From: Flavobacterium sp. N1736
Lineage (GTDB): Bacteria; Bacteroidota; Bacteroidia; Flavobacteriales; Flavobacteriaceae
Assembly (NCBI RefSeq): GCF_025947065.1
Contig: NZ_CP109994.1
Coordinates: forward strand, 806,001-870,000
Direction of reading: 5' to 3'
Length of the DNA stretch: 64,000 nucleotides
The position numbers were made by a program, and so were the translations under genes. Each line of letters opens with the position of its first letter. Position 1 is the stretch's first letter. This document shows positions 36,603 through 45,558 of the stretch, piece by piece. The notes under the pieces were generated by a model that searched no databases, was not told where the DNA came from, and was given only the letters and a program-made list of their open reading frames with translations.

Positions 36603-36908
36603 TTAGTTTTCAGTCTCGGTTTTCAGTTTTCAGTTTCAGTCTCAGTTCAGTAACAGTTTTCAGTCTCAGTAACAGTTTTCAGTCTCAGTTTTGTCACGTT
36701 GAGCGGAGTCGAAACGCGCTCCAATTAGAAAGTTATTTGTTTTCAGTCTAATCAAAAAAAAATCCGTTTAAAATCCGCGTTTTCGCGATAGCGAATCAGC
36801 CTCATCCGCGTTCAAAATAACCTCAAAGTTTTAACAATCTAAAATCTAAAATCAGCAATCTAAAATTTAAAATTCCTTATATTTGAGAGTAACGAAAAAC
36901 TTAAAATA
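36603..36908. repeat. Repeat-rich gap between miaE and guaC
   Basis: It holds a run of TTTTCAGTCTCAG-type units (36603-36690), a half copy of the TTGTCACGTTGAGCGGAGTC element (36691-36720, relative at 61548-61572), a third copy of the ATCCGCG repeat (36761-36815), and AATCTAAAAT units. A TATATTTG element at 36878-36885 is the likely -7 box of guaC. No gene is visible. Confidence 0.75.
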
Positions 36909-37949
36909 ATGAGAATAGAAACTGATCTGAAATTAGGATTTAAAGATGTAATGATTCGCCCAAAAAGATCAACATTAAAAAGTAGATCTGAAGTCTCCTT
37001 AGAACGAAATTTTAAATTTTTACACAGCACTACAAATTGGACAGGAATTCCGATTATGGCTGCAAATATGGATACTGTCGGGACTTTTGAAATGGCAGAA
37101 GTTCTCGCCAAAGAAAAACTTTTTACAGCCATTCATAAACATTATTCACCACAAGAATGGAAAACTTTTTTAGATAAAGTTACACCGGATTTTTACAATT
37201 ATATTGCGATTAGCACAGGAACAGGAAAAGAAGATTTCGCAAAAATAGGTCAAATAATTACAGAAAATCCATTACTTAAATTCATTTGTATAGATGTCGC
37301 CAATGGATATTCAGAGCATTTTGTACAGTTCTTAAAACAAACCCGAAAGCAATATCCTGATAAAGTTATTATTGCAGGAAATGTTGTTACTGGTGAAATG
37401 GTCGAAGAATTATTATTGGCTGGAGCCGATATTGTAAAAGTAGGAATTGGACCGGGTTCAGTTTGTACAACACGTGTAAAAACCGGAGTTGGATATCCGC
37501 AGCTTTCTGCAATTATAGAATGTGCCGATGCCGCTCACGGTTTAGGCGGACACATTATAAGCGACGGTGGCTGTAGTACGCCAGGCGATGTAGCCAAAGC
37601 TTTTGGCGCAGGATCAGATTTTGTAATGTTAGGTGGAATGTTAGCCGGACATACTGAAAGCGGAGGAGAATTGATCGAAATTAACGGCGAAAAATTCAAA
37701 CAATTTTACGGTATGAGCTCCACAACAGCAATGGACAAACATGTTGGTGGCGTTGCAGAATACAGAGCGAGCGAAGGTAAAACGGTAAAAGTTCTTTTTA
37801 GAGGAAATGTTATCAATACAGTATTAGATATTCTGGGCGGTTTAAGAAGTACTTGCACTTATGTGGGCGCTTCTCGATTAAAAGAACTAACCAAACGCAC
37901 CACTTTTATAAGAGTAAGCGAGCAGGAAAATCAAATTTTTACCAATTAA
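36909..37949 (+). CDS. guaC: GMP reductase
   Basis: A 346-residue TIM-barrel enzyme of the IMP dehydrogenase/GMP reductase family that deaminates GMP to IMP with NADPH. The catalytic cysteine is Cys186 in [11 protein letters not shown], and [19 protein letters not shown] (about residue 218) binds the nucleotide phosphate. It lacks the CBS domains of IMP dehydrogenase and the length matches GMP reductase; [18 protein letters not shown] is the typical start. The 22-base gap to the next gene suggests co-transcription. Confidence 0.95.
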   Translation: MRIETDLKLGFKDVMIRPKRSTLKSRSEVSLERNFKFLHSTTNWTGIPIMAANMDTVGTFEMAEVLAKEKLFTAIHKHYSPQEWKTFLDKVTPDFYNYIAISTGTGKEDFAKIGQIITENPLLKFICIDVANGYSEHFVQFLKQTRKQYPDKVIIAGNVVTGEMVEELLLAGADIVKVGIGPGSVCTTRVKTGVGYPQLSAIIECADAAHGLGGHIISDGGCSTPGDVAKAFGAGSDFVMLGGMLAGHTESGGELIEINGEKFKQFYGMSSTTAMDKHVGGVAEYRASEGKTVKVLFRGNVINTVLDILGGLRSTCTYVGASRLKELTKRTTFIRVSEQENQIFTN

Positions 37950-37970
37950 TAAAAGCATTTTAAAATAAAA

Positions 37971-38468
37971 ATGATTACAATTTCAGAAGCAACAATAAAC
38001 GATATTAAGCTAATTCAGAATATAGTACATATAACATGGCCAATTACGTACGGTGAAATTCTGTCAAAAGAGCAATTGGATTATATGTTAGATCTTTTTT
38101 ATTCTGATGAAGCTTTAACCGATCAATACAATAAAAAAGAACAATTGTTTTATATGATTTATGAAGATAAAACTAACATTGGGTTTATCGGAATCGAACA
38201 TAATTATAAAGAAGAAAATACAACCAAAATTCATAAAATATATCTTTTACCGGAAACACAAGGAAAAGGAATCGGGAAAAAAGTAATTAATGCTATTGCA
38301 AAAATGGCTTTAGAAAACAATTCAAAAGTTTTATCCTTAAACGTAAACCGATTTAATTCGGCTTTAAGCTTCTATAAAAAAATAGGTTTTGAAGTTGTCG
38401 ATGAAGTAAATATCGAAATCGGGAACGGTTATTTAATGGAAGATTATGTTATGGAGAAGAAAATTTAA
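37971..38468 (+). CDS. GNAT-family N-acetyltransferase
   Basis: A 165-residue GNAT enzyme. The acetyl-CoA loop is LLPETQGKGIGKKVINAI (about residues 84-101) and RFNSALSFYKKIGFEVVDE (about 119) is the conserved end motif. The N-terminal IVHITWPITYGEILSKEQLDYML is typical of a GNAT subgroup found widely in Bacteroidota. The substrate is unknown. Lies 22 bases after guaC. Confidence 0.88.
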   Translation: MITISEATINDIKLIQNIVHITWPITYGEILSKEQLDYMLDLFYSDEALTDQYNKKEQLFYMIYEDKTNIGFIGIEHNYKEENTTKIHKIYLLPETQGKGIGKKVINAIAKMALENNSKVLSLNVNRFNSALSFYKKIGFEVVDEVNIEIGNGYLMEDYVMEKKI

Positions 38469-38523
38469 AGTAAATTTTTACTTGTTAAATTTTTAATTAT
38501 CTTTGTTGGATAAGCAATTAAAA

Positions 38524-39045
38524 ATGGCAGAAATATTCTTTGGAACCATAATAAGTATTTTTACAGGAATAATTTCATCCTATTTATTTTTGATGTATTT
38601 CCTGAATCGAAAAAGAGTAAAAATAGAAATATCTTCACATATAAGTAAAGTTACTTTTGAAGGGCAAACCAATTACTTTTTTAAATTTATAAATAAAACT
38701 AATTCTGAAATATTTGATATAAGAATTGAACCTACTTTTTATAAACAGGTTGGCGGTGTTGGCGGGATGAATATTCAGGGAAAAGACATTGAATTAAAAG
38801 AGAATTTCATTTCATATATTCCATACAAAAAAAAGAATGATACAAATAGCCTTCACGCTATGCGAGTACGTACAATTGAAGATATAGAATTAAATTGGAG
38901 CGATGCGTCATCTTATATTCGATTAACAGTAATTGCAAAACATTCACTATCTGGTTTTACAGATGTATTTGTAAAAGATTTTTATTCGAAAGATGTTATT
39001 ACGACAAAAAAGTTCAAGTCAGGAGACAACCTGGATGTTGCATAA
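38524..39045 (+). CDS. Membrane-anchored protein of unknown function
   Basis: A 173-residue protein with one N-terminal hydrophobic helix (about residues 4-26) and then a beta-rich domain on one side of the membrane. The ATG at 38524 is preferred over a TTG seven codons upstream. A TATCTTTG element at 38498-38505 could be the -7 box. No family recognised. It ends about 130 bases before the terminator at 39177. Confidence 0.65.
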   Translation: MAEIFFGTIISIFTGIISSYLFLMYFLNRKRVKIEISSHISKVTFEGQTNYFFKFINKTNSEIFDIRIEPTFYKQVGGVGGMNIQGKDIELKENFISYIPYKKKNDTNSLHAMRVRTIEDIELNWSDASSYIRLTVIAKHSLSGFTDVFVKDFYSKDVITTKKFKSGDNLDVA

Positions 39046-39176
39046 GTTTTAACACATTAAACTTGCTTATGGCTTAAATATTCAATAATATTGTTCTATA
39101 ATTAATTTAAAATTATTTATCATGAAAAGAGACGTTATAGTAGGATAAATTCCCAAACAAAAAATATAATAACACA

Positions 39177-39207
39177 AAAGCCAGTTTTAAACTGGCTTTT
39201 TTTATTT
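39177..39207. terminator. Bidirectional terminator before the pentapeptide-repeat gene
   Basis: AAAGCCAGTTT pairs with AAACTGGCTTT, followed by a T-run on the plus strand and an A-run on the other. Confidence 0.9.
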
Positions 39208-39209
39208 TT

Positions 39210-39788
39210 CTAAGTCACAACAACATCATGCTTAAATAGCAACCCTTTTACTTCTTTCAAAGCAAAAACAGCCTTTTTAAGTTTAGTTTTAGATGGATCG
39301 ATTGTATAATTATAACTCGTTTTAAAATCGGCTTTGTTGGCGATGGCTTTGTCGAATTCTGAGCGGTACAAATCGCAATTGTCAAAAAGCACACTTGTAA
39401 GATCTGTAGCCATAAAATCGACAGCAACTAAACTACAAGTATTAAAAGTTGTCCCTTTGATTTTTAAAGTATAAAACTTCGAAAAATCAAGAATGCAATC
39501 GTAAAAATGAACTTCAAAAATTAATTTGTCGCACATGGCAAAATTGACTTCTTTAATTTCACATCGATTAAAAGTAGCCGTTCTAAAAGCCACGTAATTA
39601 ATTTTTGCTTCATTAAAAATGCAGTCATTAAAAACGCAATCAATAAAAGTGACTGCGAGAAAAGTGCAGGCAGAAAAATTACAATTATTAAAAATACAAC
39701 ATTCAAAATCCTTAAAATTAAGATCATCTCTGCCATAAGTTTTGGTAGTGTATTCTTTATCAAGGAAATATTCAGACTCTTTTTTCAA
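39210..39788 (-). CDS. Pentapeptide-repeat protein
   Basis: A 192-residue protein whose middle shows five-residue steps such as CNFSA CTFLA VTFID CVFND CIFNE, the pattern of the right-handed quadrilateral beta-helix. No signal peptide or membrane segment. Some members mimic DNA and protect gyrase, others are structural; nothing here tells which. Single gene. Confidence 0.88.
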   Translation of the reverse strand: MKKESEYFLDKEYTTKTYGRDDLNFKDFECCIFNNCNFSACTFLAVTFIDCVFNDCIFNEAKINYVAFRTATFNRCEIKEVNFAMCDKLIFEVHFYDCILDFSKFYTLKIKGTTFNTCSLVAVDFMATDLTSVLFDNCDLYRSEFDKAIANKADFKTSYNYTIDPSKTKLKKAVFALKEVKGLLFKHDVVVT

Positions 39789-39984
39789 TGTTATTTTTAA
39801 TCTTTATTTGAGAGCGAAAAGGTAATAATTAAGCAAGATAGTTTAAGACTTTTTACACATCTATTTTTTGGAATTTAAATGAATTGAAAATATATTTTAT
39901 AAATTTATTAATGTAAAATACTGAAAATTAGCTATATATTTACATTAGGATTGATTATTATTCCAAAAAAATAAGACTTTAAAA

Positions 39985-41256
39985 ATGGTAAATTTTTTAA
40001 AAAATAATGTCTTTCAAAAAAAATATAAAATCTTTGGGTTGCTGTTTTTTATTTCCTTTGCCATGATTGCCCAAAATGATTCCATTTCTTCAGAAATTTG
40101 CCCGCCCAAAACAATATTAGAAATCTTTAAAAAGAAAGATTCTGTTTATGTCGTTAAACCTATTAAAAACAGCTTCTTTCTAATTATTCCCGCAATTGGT
40201 ACGCAACCGGCGACAGGCTTTTTCTTTGGTGCTGTTGCCCAATATACTTTCAAAGGAAAACAAAAAGCAGATAAGTATTCGATAGCTAATCTGGGTATAA
40301 CCTATACCGTAAAAAATCAATGGCTGGTAAACGTCAAAAACAATATTTTATTAAAAAACAATAGAATATTTCTAAGCGGAGATTATCGATTGTATATTTT
40401 TTCGCAGCCAAATTACGGACTTGGAACTAATATTATTCCGCGTAAGCGAAATCAGGATCCGGGATTTAGCCTTGATTCTCTCGCACAGCCAATGGATTAT
40501 AATTATTTTAAATTTCATCAAACCGCTTCTTTCGAAGTAAAAAAGAACTTTTATGTTGGCGGTGGTGTAAATATCGATTGGTATTCTAAAATTTTTGATA
40601 AAGAACTTGATGTTGAAAATCAAAAGTTTACCTACCATTACGATTACAGTCAAAAATACGGATTTGATAATCTCGAATATTTTTTAACGGGGATGAGCCT
40701 TAATTTAGTATACGATTCCAGAGACAATCAGGTAAATGCAACTCATGGCTGGTTTGCCAATATAAATTATCGTTTTAATCCTGTATTGTTTAATAATCAG
40801 CGTTATAGCAATGTTTTATATACAGAATATCGTAATTTTATTCCGCTTTCTCAAAAAAATGAACGTTATATTTTAGCGATTTGGACTTATGGACAATTTG
40901 TAACCAGAGGAAAAGTGCCTTATTTAAACCTGCCAGCAATTGGCTGGGATCAGCGCAGCAGGAGCGGAGAAGGATATACGCAGGGATTATTTAGAGGAAC
41001 AAATTTGGTTTATCTGGCGACAGAATTTAGGTTCCCGATAACCTGTAATCAAATGTTAAGCGGAACTGTTTTTACCAATTTTGTAACGACAAGTAATCCG
41101 GAAACGAATACAAAACTATTCAGTTCAATTCAGCCCGCAGCAGGTATTGGTTTGCGAATTTTAATCGACAAAAATACAAGAACAAATCTAATTGCAGATT
41201 ATGCCTGGGGAAATCAGTCAAAAGGTTTTTATTTAAATGCCGGAGAAACATTCTAA
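39985..41256 (+). CDS. Outer-membrane beta-barrel, BamA/surface-antigen type
   Basis: A 423-residue protein. A hydrophobic signal peptide (about residues 15-30, ending AMIAQ) follows a Lys-rich start. From residue 60 on, alternating strands with GFFFGAVAQYTF, GTNLVYLATEFRFPI and a final ADYAWGNQSKGFYLNAGETF resemble the C-terminal 16-stranded barrel of BamA/D15 proteins. No POTRA domains fit in the length, so it is a barrel-only relative such as those fused to phosphatases. The role is unknown; possibly transport or lipoprotein display. Confidence 0.82.
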   Translation: MVNFLKNNVFQKKYKIFGLLFFISFAMIAQNDSISSEICPPKTILEIFKKKDSVYVVKPIKNSFFLIIPAIGTQPATGFFFGAVAQYTFKGKQKADKYSIANLGITYTVKNQWLVNVKNNILLKNNRIFLSGDYRLYIFSQPNYGLGTNIIPRKRNQDPGFSLDSLAQPMDYNYFKFHQTASFEVKKNFYVGGGVNIDWYSKIFDKELDVENQKFTYHYDYSQKYGFDNLEYFLTGMSLNLVYDSRDNQVNATHGWFANINYRFNPVLFNNQRYSNVLYTEYRNFIPLSQKNERYILAIWTYGQFVTRGKVPYLNLPAIGWDQRSRSGEGYTQGLFRGTNLVYLATEFRFPITCNQMLSGTVFTNFVTTSNPETNTKLFSSIQPAAGIGLRILIDKNTRTNLIADYAWGNQSKGFYLNAGETF

Positions 41257-41287
41257 AAAGCGATTACTTTAAACGTTAGGTTATTTG

Positions 41288-41370
41288 TTTTAACACATAG
41301 AAACATAGCATTGCTGAACTTAGTAAAGGCATTTCACTTGTTTTAATAAACATAGCTATGTGTGAGAAAC
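41288..41370. repeat. AACACATAG-type repeat, partial copy
   Basis: TTTTAACACATAGAAACATAG, GCATTTCACTTGTTTTAA and AACATAGCTATGTGTGAGAA match the left two thirds of the 48161 copy. The right inverted end is absent. Confidence 0.85.
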
Positions 41371-41509
41371 GAATTTTTACTAACTTTAATGGAGTAAGTT
41401 CATTTTTTATATGTGAAAAATGTTTTCTTCATAATAAATTCATAATTCTAAATTATGATGATTTATATTTTAAACTCAATCGCTATTTTTGTTAACAATA
41501 CATTTTAAA

Positions 41510-42184
41510 ATGAAATTACTTATAGTCGAAGACGAACCAAATCTCTTATCTATTTTACGTAAAGGTTTTGCTGAAAACAACAACGATGTCAGCGTTGCGC
41601 TTGATGGTAAAACGGCATTGGAAATGATTCAGAATTATACTTTTGATGTAGTAATTTTAGATGTAATGCTGCCGGATATTAACGGAATCGAAATTTGCAG
41701 AAGATTACGTGACGATAAAAATTTTGTTCCCATTTTGCTTTTAACCGCTCTTGGAACTTCAGAAAATATTGTAACAGGACTTAACGCCGGTGCCGATGAT
41801 TATTTGGTTAAACCCTTTAAATTTGGAGAACTTGACGCACGGGTAAATGCGCTAAACCGCAGAGCCAATCAGGAAACCGAAAAAGTAGATACAATAGTAA
41901 TTGGCGATTTAGAAATAAACAGCAAAGGCAAAACGGTAAAACGGGATGGAGAATCGATTGTTTTAACCGCCAAAGAGTTTAAACTTTTGTATTATTTAGC
42001 CAAAAATACAGGCAGAATTGTATCCAGAGACCAGATTTTAGACAATGTCTGGGACATTAATTTTGATATGAACACCAATGTTGTGGATGTTTACATCAAT
42101 TATTTAAGAAAAAAAATAGACAAACCATTTACAACCAAACTTATTCATACCATGAAAGGTTTAGGTTACGTTATACAGCCATAA
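41510..42184 (+). CDS. OmpR-family response regulator
   Basis: A 224-residue regulator: receiver domain (1-118) with acidic pair in IVEDEP, phosphorylated Asp51 in VVILDVMLP, and Lys in DYLVKPFKF, then a winged-helix DNA-binding domain with LTAKEFKLLYYLAKNTGRI and the wing IHTMKGLGYVI. The ATG at 41510 is the family start. Only one base separates its stop from the histidine kinase, so the two form one unit. Resembles copper and stress sensing CusR/MprA types but the signal is unknown. Confidence 0.94.
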   Translation: MKLLIVEDEPNLLSILRKGFAENNNDVSVALDGKTALEMIQNYTFDVVILDVMLPDINGIEICRRLRDDKNFVPILLLTALGTSENIVTGLNAGADDYLVKPFKFGELDARVNALNRRANQETEKVDTIVIGDLEINSKGKTVKRDGESIVLTAKEFKLLYYLAKNTGRIVSRDQILDNVWDINFDMNTNVVDVYINYLRKKIDKPFTTKLIHTMKGLGYVIQP

Positions 42185-42185
42185 A

Positions 42186-43589
42186 ATGGATATAAGAAAA
42201 AAAATTACTTTTACTTATGTTGCTCTTTCTACGTTTAGTACGCTGTTATTGTGTATTATAGTATTTGTATTGTTTCGTGAAAACAACAGGTATCATTTCT
42301 TAAAACGATTAGAAGACAGGGCAAAAATTGTAGCTTCTATTCACTTTCAGGAAGATCCGGAAAAAATAAAATACTACAGTAATCTTAAAAAAAACGGACT
42401 GGAGGAACTGATTGAAGAAGAAGAATATGTTCTTAAAATAAACAGCGCCAATAGTTTTGATTACAATACCAATTTAAATTTGCCCAATTCATTTTATTCT
42501 AATATTCTTGAAACAGGAAAAGACTATTTTGAAATTAACAGCAAATATTATTTAGGTCAGGTTTTTACCGAAAACAATCAGAAATACATTGTAATTGTTG
42601 GCGCACGAGATCGCCGTGGAAAAACAACAACAGTTTATATTGTCAAAATTTTATTTTTTGGAGGAATAGGATTTATACTTCTCGCATTCTTTTTAGGTCG
42701 TTTTCTGGCAAAGCGCGTTATTAATCCGGTAGCGAGAATTACAAAAGAAGTAAATAGAATTAGTGCTTCAAACCTGCATAACAGATTACCGGAAGTAAAA
42801 AACTCAGATGAAATTTCAGATCTTACACATACATTTAATGATATGCTGGATCGATTAGAAACTTCATTTGAAATTCAGGCAAACTTTATTAATAATGCTT
42901 CTCACGAATTAAAAACGCCAATTACAACTATTATTGCCGAGTCTGAAATTATGCTTTTGAAAGAAAGACAAATTCCGGAATACATCGAATCATTACAGAA
43001 TATTTATGGTCAGGCTTCAAGATTAGGAAATTTAACCGAAAGCTTGCTGAAATTAACCCAAACGGGTTACGACGGTAAAAAACAAGTTTTGGATATTGCC
43101 AGAATCGACGAGTTATTAATGGAAGTAAAATCAGATTTGGATAAAATTTATCCTGATAACCGCGTGAGTATCAAAATGAATTTTGCCCCAAAAGATTCTA
43201 ATTTATTTTTAATTCCGTGCAATAAACCACTTTTAGAATTAGCCATTAATAATATCATTACAAACGGCGTAAAATACTCAGATAATAACGAGGTTTTTGT
43301 AACACTTTCGGCTACTAATGAATGGATTAAAATCTCCATTAACGATATCGGAATTGGAATTCCGCCAGAGGATATTCCGCATTTATATGAACCTTTCTTT
43401 AGAGGGAAAATTGCCGCTAAATATAATGGTTACGGTTTAGGACTTCCTTTAGCTTCTAAAATTATCCGAATGCATGATGGTGAAATACAAGTACAATCAG
43501 AACAAAATAAAGGAACAATTGTAACCATTGTTTTTAAGAAAAATAATTCTAAAAAAGCCAACATTAAAAATTCTAATGTTGAATCTTAG
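42186..43589 (+). CDS. Sensor histidine kinase with HAMP domain
   Basis: A 467-residue membrane kinase. Two transmembrane helices (about 10-30 and 152-175) enclose a periplasmic sensor of about 120 residues. A HAMP linker (NPVARITKEVNRI) follows, then the phospho-acceptor His240 in ASHELKTPITT, the N-box AINNIITNGVKYSDN, and G-boxes DIGIGIPPED and GYGLGLPLA. The sensor has no recognisable metal site. It overlaps nothing but follows its regulator by one base. Confidence 0.94.
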   Translation: MDIRKKITFTYVALSTFSTLLLCIIVFVLFRENNRYHFLKRLEDRAKIVASIHFQEDPEKIKYYSNLKKNGLEELIEEEEYVLKINSANSFDYNTNLNLPNSFYSNILETGKDYFEINSKYYLGQVFTENNQKYIVIVGARDRRGKTTTVYIVKILFFGGIGFILLAFFLGRFLAKRVINPVARITKEVNRISASNLHNRLPEVKNSDEISDLTHTFNDMLDRLETSFEIQANFINNASHELKTPITTIIAESEIMLLKERQIPEYIESLQNIYGQASRLGNLTESLLKLTQTGYDGKKQVLDIARIDELLMEVKSDLDKIYPDNRVSIKMNFAPKDSNLFLIPCNKPLLELAINNIITNGVKYSDNNEVFVTLSATNEWIKISINDIGIGIPPEDIPHLYEPFFRGKIAAKYNGYGLGLPLASKIIRMHDGEIQVQSEQNKGTIVTIVFKKNNSKKANIKNSNVES

Positions 43590-43640
43590 GAAATTCTAAT
43601 TTTAGATTAAGATCCTTCTAATTTACGCAGCGTTATTTTG

Positions 43641-43667
43641 TATGTATAAACTAAACGATTATACATA
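43641..43667. promoter_or_regulatory. Nine-base inverted repeat over the start of the stress-protein gene
   Basis: TATGTATAA (43641-43649) and TTATACATA (43659-43667) are perfect complements with nine bases between, the second arm ending on the A of the ATG. It could be an operator for the adjacent regulator or an RNA hairpin hiding the start codon. Confidence 0.45.
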
Positions 43668-44389
43668 TGAAAAATTTTCTGATACCCACCACTTTAGAAC
43701 AAGATACAATCAGCGCTGTAAAATCGGCAATTAATCAGGCAAAAAACACCAATTGCGAGATTATATTAATGTTGGTTTCTGATACACCCGATACATTTTC
43801 GGCTTCACAATTTTTACGTGAAATGAAAGTAAGCCTAACAGCAAGTCAGGAAGAAATTCTTGAAACCTGCCGATACATTATTGAACATACTCCAAACTGT
43901 AAAATAAAAGTTCACAATCAATACGGAGTTTCTGCCCCAATTTTTAAAGGAATTATTGAAGCTTTTGATGTAAAACTGATCATTCTGACGCAGTCGTACA
44001 AACAGGAAACAAAACGAATTCATCAATATTTAGTAAAATTAACAACCAATCAAAAAGGACCAATTTTACATTTAGGAACTGAATTAAGTAAAGACGATTT
44101 TAATAAAGCACTTTACATTGAAAATGCAAAAGCAAATATGCATGTAAAAGATGTTCAGCAGTTTTTGAGTCAAAACTTCTCGTATGAAATTGTGAGCCAA
44201 ACAGCCAATTTTGATGATAACTACGAAGAATTTGCACCTTATTTATCAGAAGCAATTTCAAAATATGATATTGATTTATTGGTAGAAACCCGTAAAGGCG
44301 AAAAAATCAAATTCAAAAAAACAAAAAAAGAAAACAGCAGCGATAAATTGGGACTTCCTGTTTTATCACTTTACGAAGAATTGGCATAA
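43667..44389 (+). CDS. Universal-stress-protein-like protein
   Basis: A 240-residue cytoplasmic protein. It opens MKNFLIPTTLEQDTISAVKSA and continues with CEIILMLVSDT, which resembles the first strand and helix of Usp domains (FLIP...D, then hydrophobic strand). The remaining half lacks a clear GxxGxS nucleotide motif, so ATP binding is uncertain. It lies between the two-component genes and a bestrophin channel, and the preceding palindrome suggests regulated expression. Confidence 0.6.
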   Translation: MKNFLIPTTLEQDTISAVKSAINQAKNTNCEIILMLVSDTPDTFSASQFLREMKVSLTASQEEILETCRYIIEHTPNCKIKVHNQYGVSAPIFKGIIEAFDVKLIILTQSYKQETKRIHQYLVKLTTNQKGPILHLGTELSKDDFNKALYIENAKANMHVKDVQQFLSQNFSYEIVSQTANFDDNYEEFAPYLSEAISKYDIDLLVETRKGEKIKFKKTKKENSSDKLGLPVLSLYEELA

Positions 44390-44437
44390 AACTAATTCCT
44401 TCAAAAATAAAATAAGTTTAAATTTAAAATTAAAAAT

Positions 44438-45385
44438 ATGTTATTAAAGAAAAGAATTCCAATGAGGTACGTTCTCGGAAAAATTAAAGTGGAATTAGGT
44501 CTTGTAATGGCTTACACCATATTATTTGAAATTTTTCACCATTATTTCATCAATATTTCAGTAGATATTCCAATTGCTATTCCCACAATGGTAGGAACAA
44601 TTATATCTCTATTACTTGCCTTCAAATCAAATCAGGCTTATGACAGATGGTGGGAAGCAAGAATTATTTGGGGATCAATTGTAAATGAATCCAGAACGCT
44701 GATTAGACAAGTATTAACGTTTTATAAAGACCCTAATTTTTCGGTAGAAGCAAATGATTTCAAAGAAAATTTCACCAAAAGACAAATCGCTTGGTGTTAC
44801 AGTTTAGGGCAGGCTTTGCGAAATAAAGATGCCATAAAACCAATTAAAAATTTTATTAGCGAAGAAGAACTGAATTTTGTAAAAAACCATCAGAATATTC
44901 CAAATGCGATACTTTTATTGCACGCCAGAGATTTAAGAAACGCCAAAAAAGACAAGCGTTTTAATACGTATCAACAAGTAGAAATTGATAATACTTTGAC
45001 CAGATTATGTGATGCAATGGGAAAATGTGAGCGTATTAAAAACACCATTTTTCCAACAACATACAGTATGTATATCAGAATGACATTGTGTTTGTTTATT
45101 ATTTTATTGCCTTTTGGATTAATCGATTTATTAAGCTGGTTTGCAATTCCGTTAATTACAATTATTGGAGGAACCTTCTTTTTGATCGAAAAAATGGCAA
45201 TCCACTTGCAGGATCCTTTCGAAAACAGACCAACAGATACGCCTGTTACCACAATTGCAAACGCAATTGAAAAGAATTTAATGCAAATGCTAAACGAATT
45301 TCAGGTTGAGTTTGATATCATCAAAGAATTTGACCTAAAACCGGAAGCTAAAACACTTACCGGAAAAGAGTACTTTGTTCTTTAA
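44438..45385 (+). CDS. Bestrophin-family anion channel
   Basis: A 315-residue membrane protein. LLLAFKSNQAYDRWWEARIIWGSIVNESRTL (about residues 65-95, split by the SNQAYDRWWEAR core) is the diagnostic bestrophin signature. Four transmembrane helices are visible, with a late pair before residue 250. Bacterial bestrophins are pentameric ion channels (YneE/KpBest type). The 48-base gap after the stress-protein gene and same orientation point to co-transcription. Confidence 0.92.
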   Translation: MLLKKRIPMRYVLGKIKVELGLVMAYTILFEIFHHYFINISVDIPIAIPTMVGTIISLLLAFKSNQAYDRWWEARIIWGSIVNESRTLIRQVLTFYKDPNFSVEANDFKENFTKRQIAWCYSLGQALRNKDAIKPIKNFISEEELNFVKNHQNIPNAILLLHARDLRNAKKDKRFNTYQQVEIDNTLTRLCDAMGKCERIKNTIFPTTYSMYIRMTLCLFIILLPFGLIDLLSWFAIPLITIIGGTFFLIEKMAIHLQDPFENRPTDTPVTTIANAIEKNLMQMLNEFQVEFDIIKEFDLKPEAKTLTGKEYFVL

Positions 45386-45410
45386 TTAGTTTTGGTCTTT
45401 TTAATTGTCA

Positions 45411-45450
45411 GCCAGACAATGCCTTTATTGGTGTTGTCTGGTTTTTTTTG
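45411..45450 (+). terminator. Terminator after the bestrophin gene
   Basis: CCAGACAA pairs with TTGTCTGG, the inner part extends the stem (TGCC/GGTG region), and a run of eight Ts follows. Confidence 0.88.
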
Positions 45451-45535
45451 TCCTTGCGAGGAACGAAGCAATCTCATTTGCTAAATCGACAAAAGTTTAT
45501 ACATAGTGTGGTTGCTTCGTTCCTCGCAATGACAA
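45449..45535. repeat. TTGTCATT-ended inverted repeat, copy 2
   Basis: TCCTTGCGAGGAACGAAGCA is answered by TGCTTCGTTCCTCGCAATGA ending CAA. The centre AATCGACAAAAG resembles the 50924 copy. The arm sequence differs from copies 1 and 4 but still pairs. Confidence 0.85.
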
Positions 45536-45558
45536 TCGGCGTGTAAAAAAAAATAACG

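Noticed and set aside
39122..39148. An eight-codon frame MKRDVIVG
   Set aside because: Too short to support, no recognised leader role and no ribosome-binding site.
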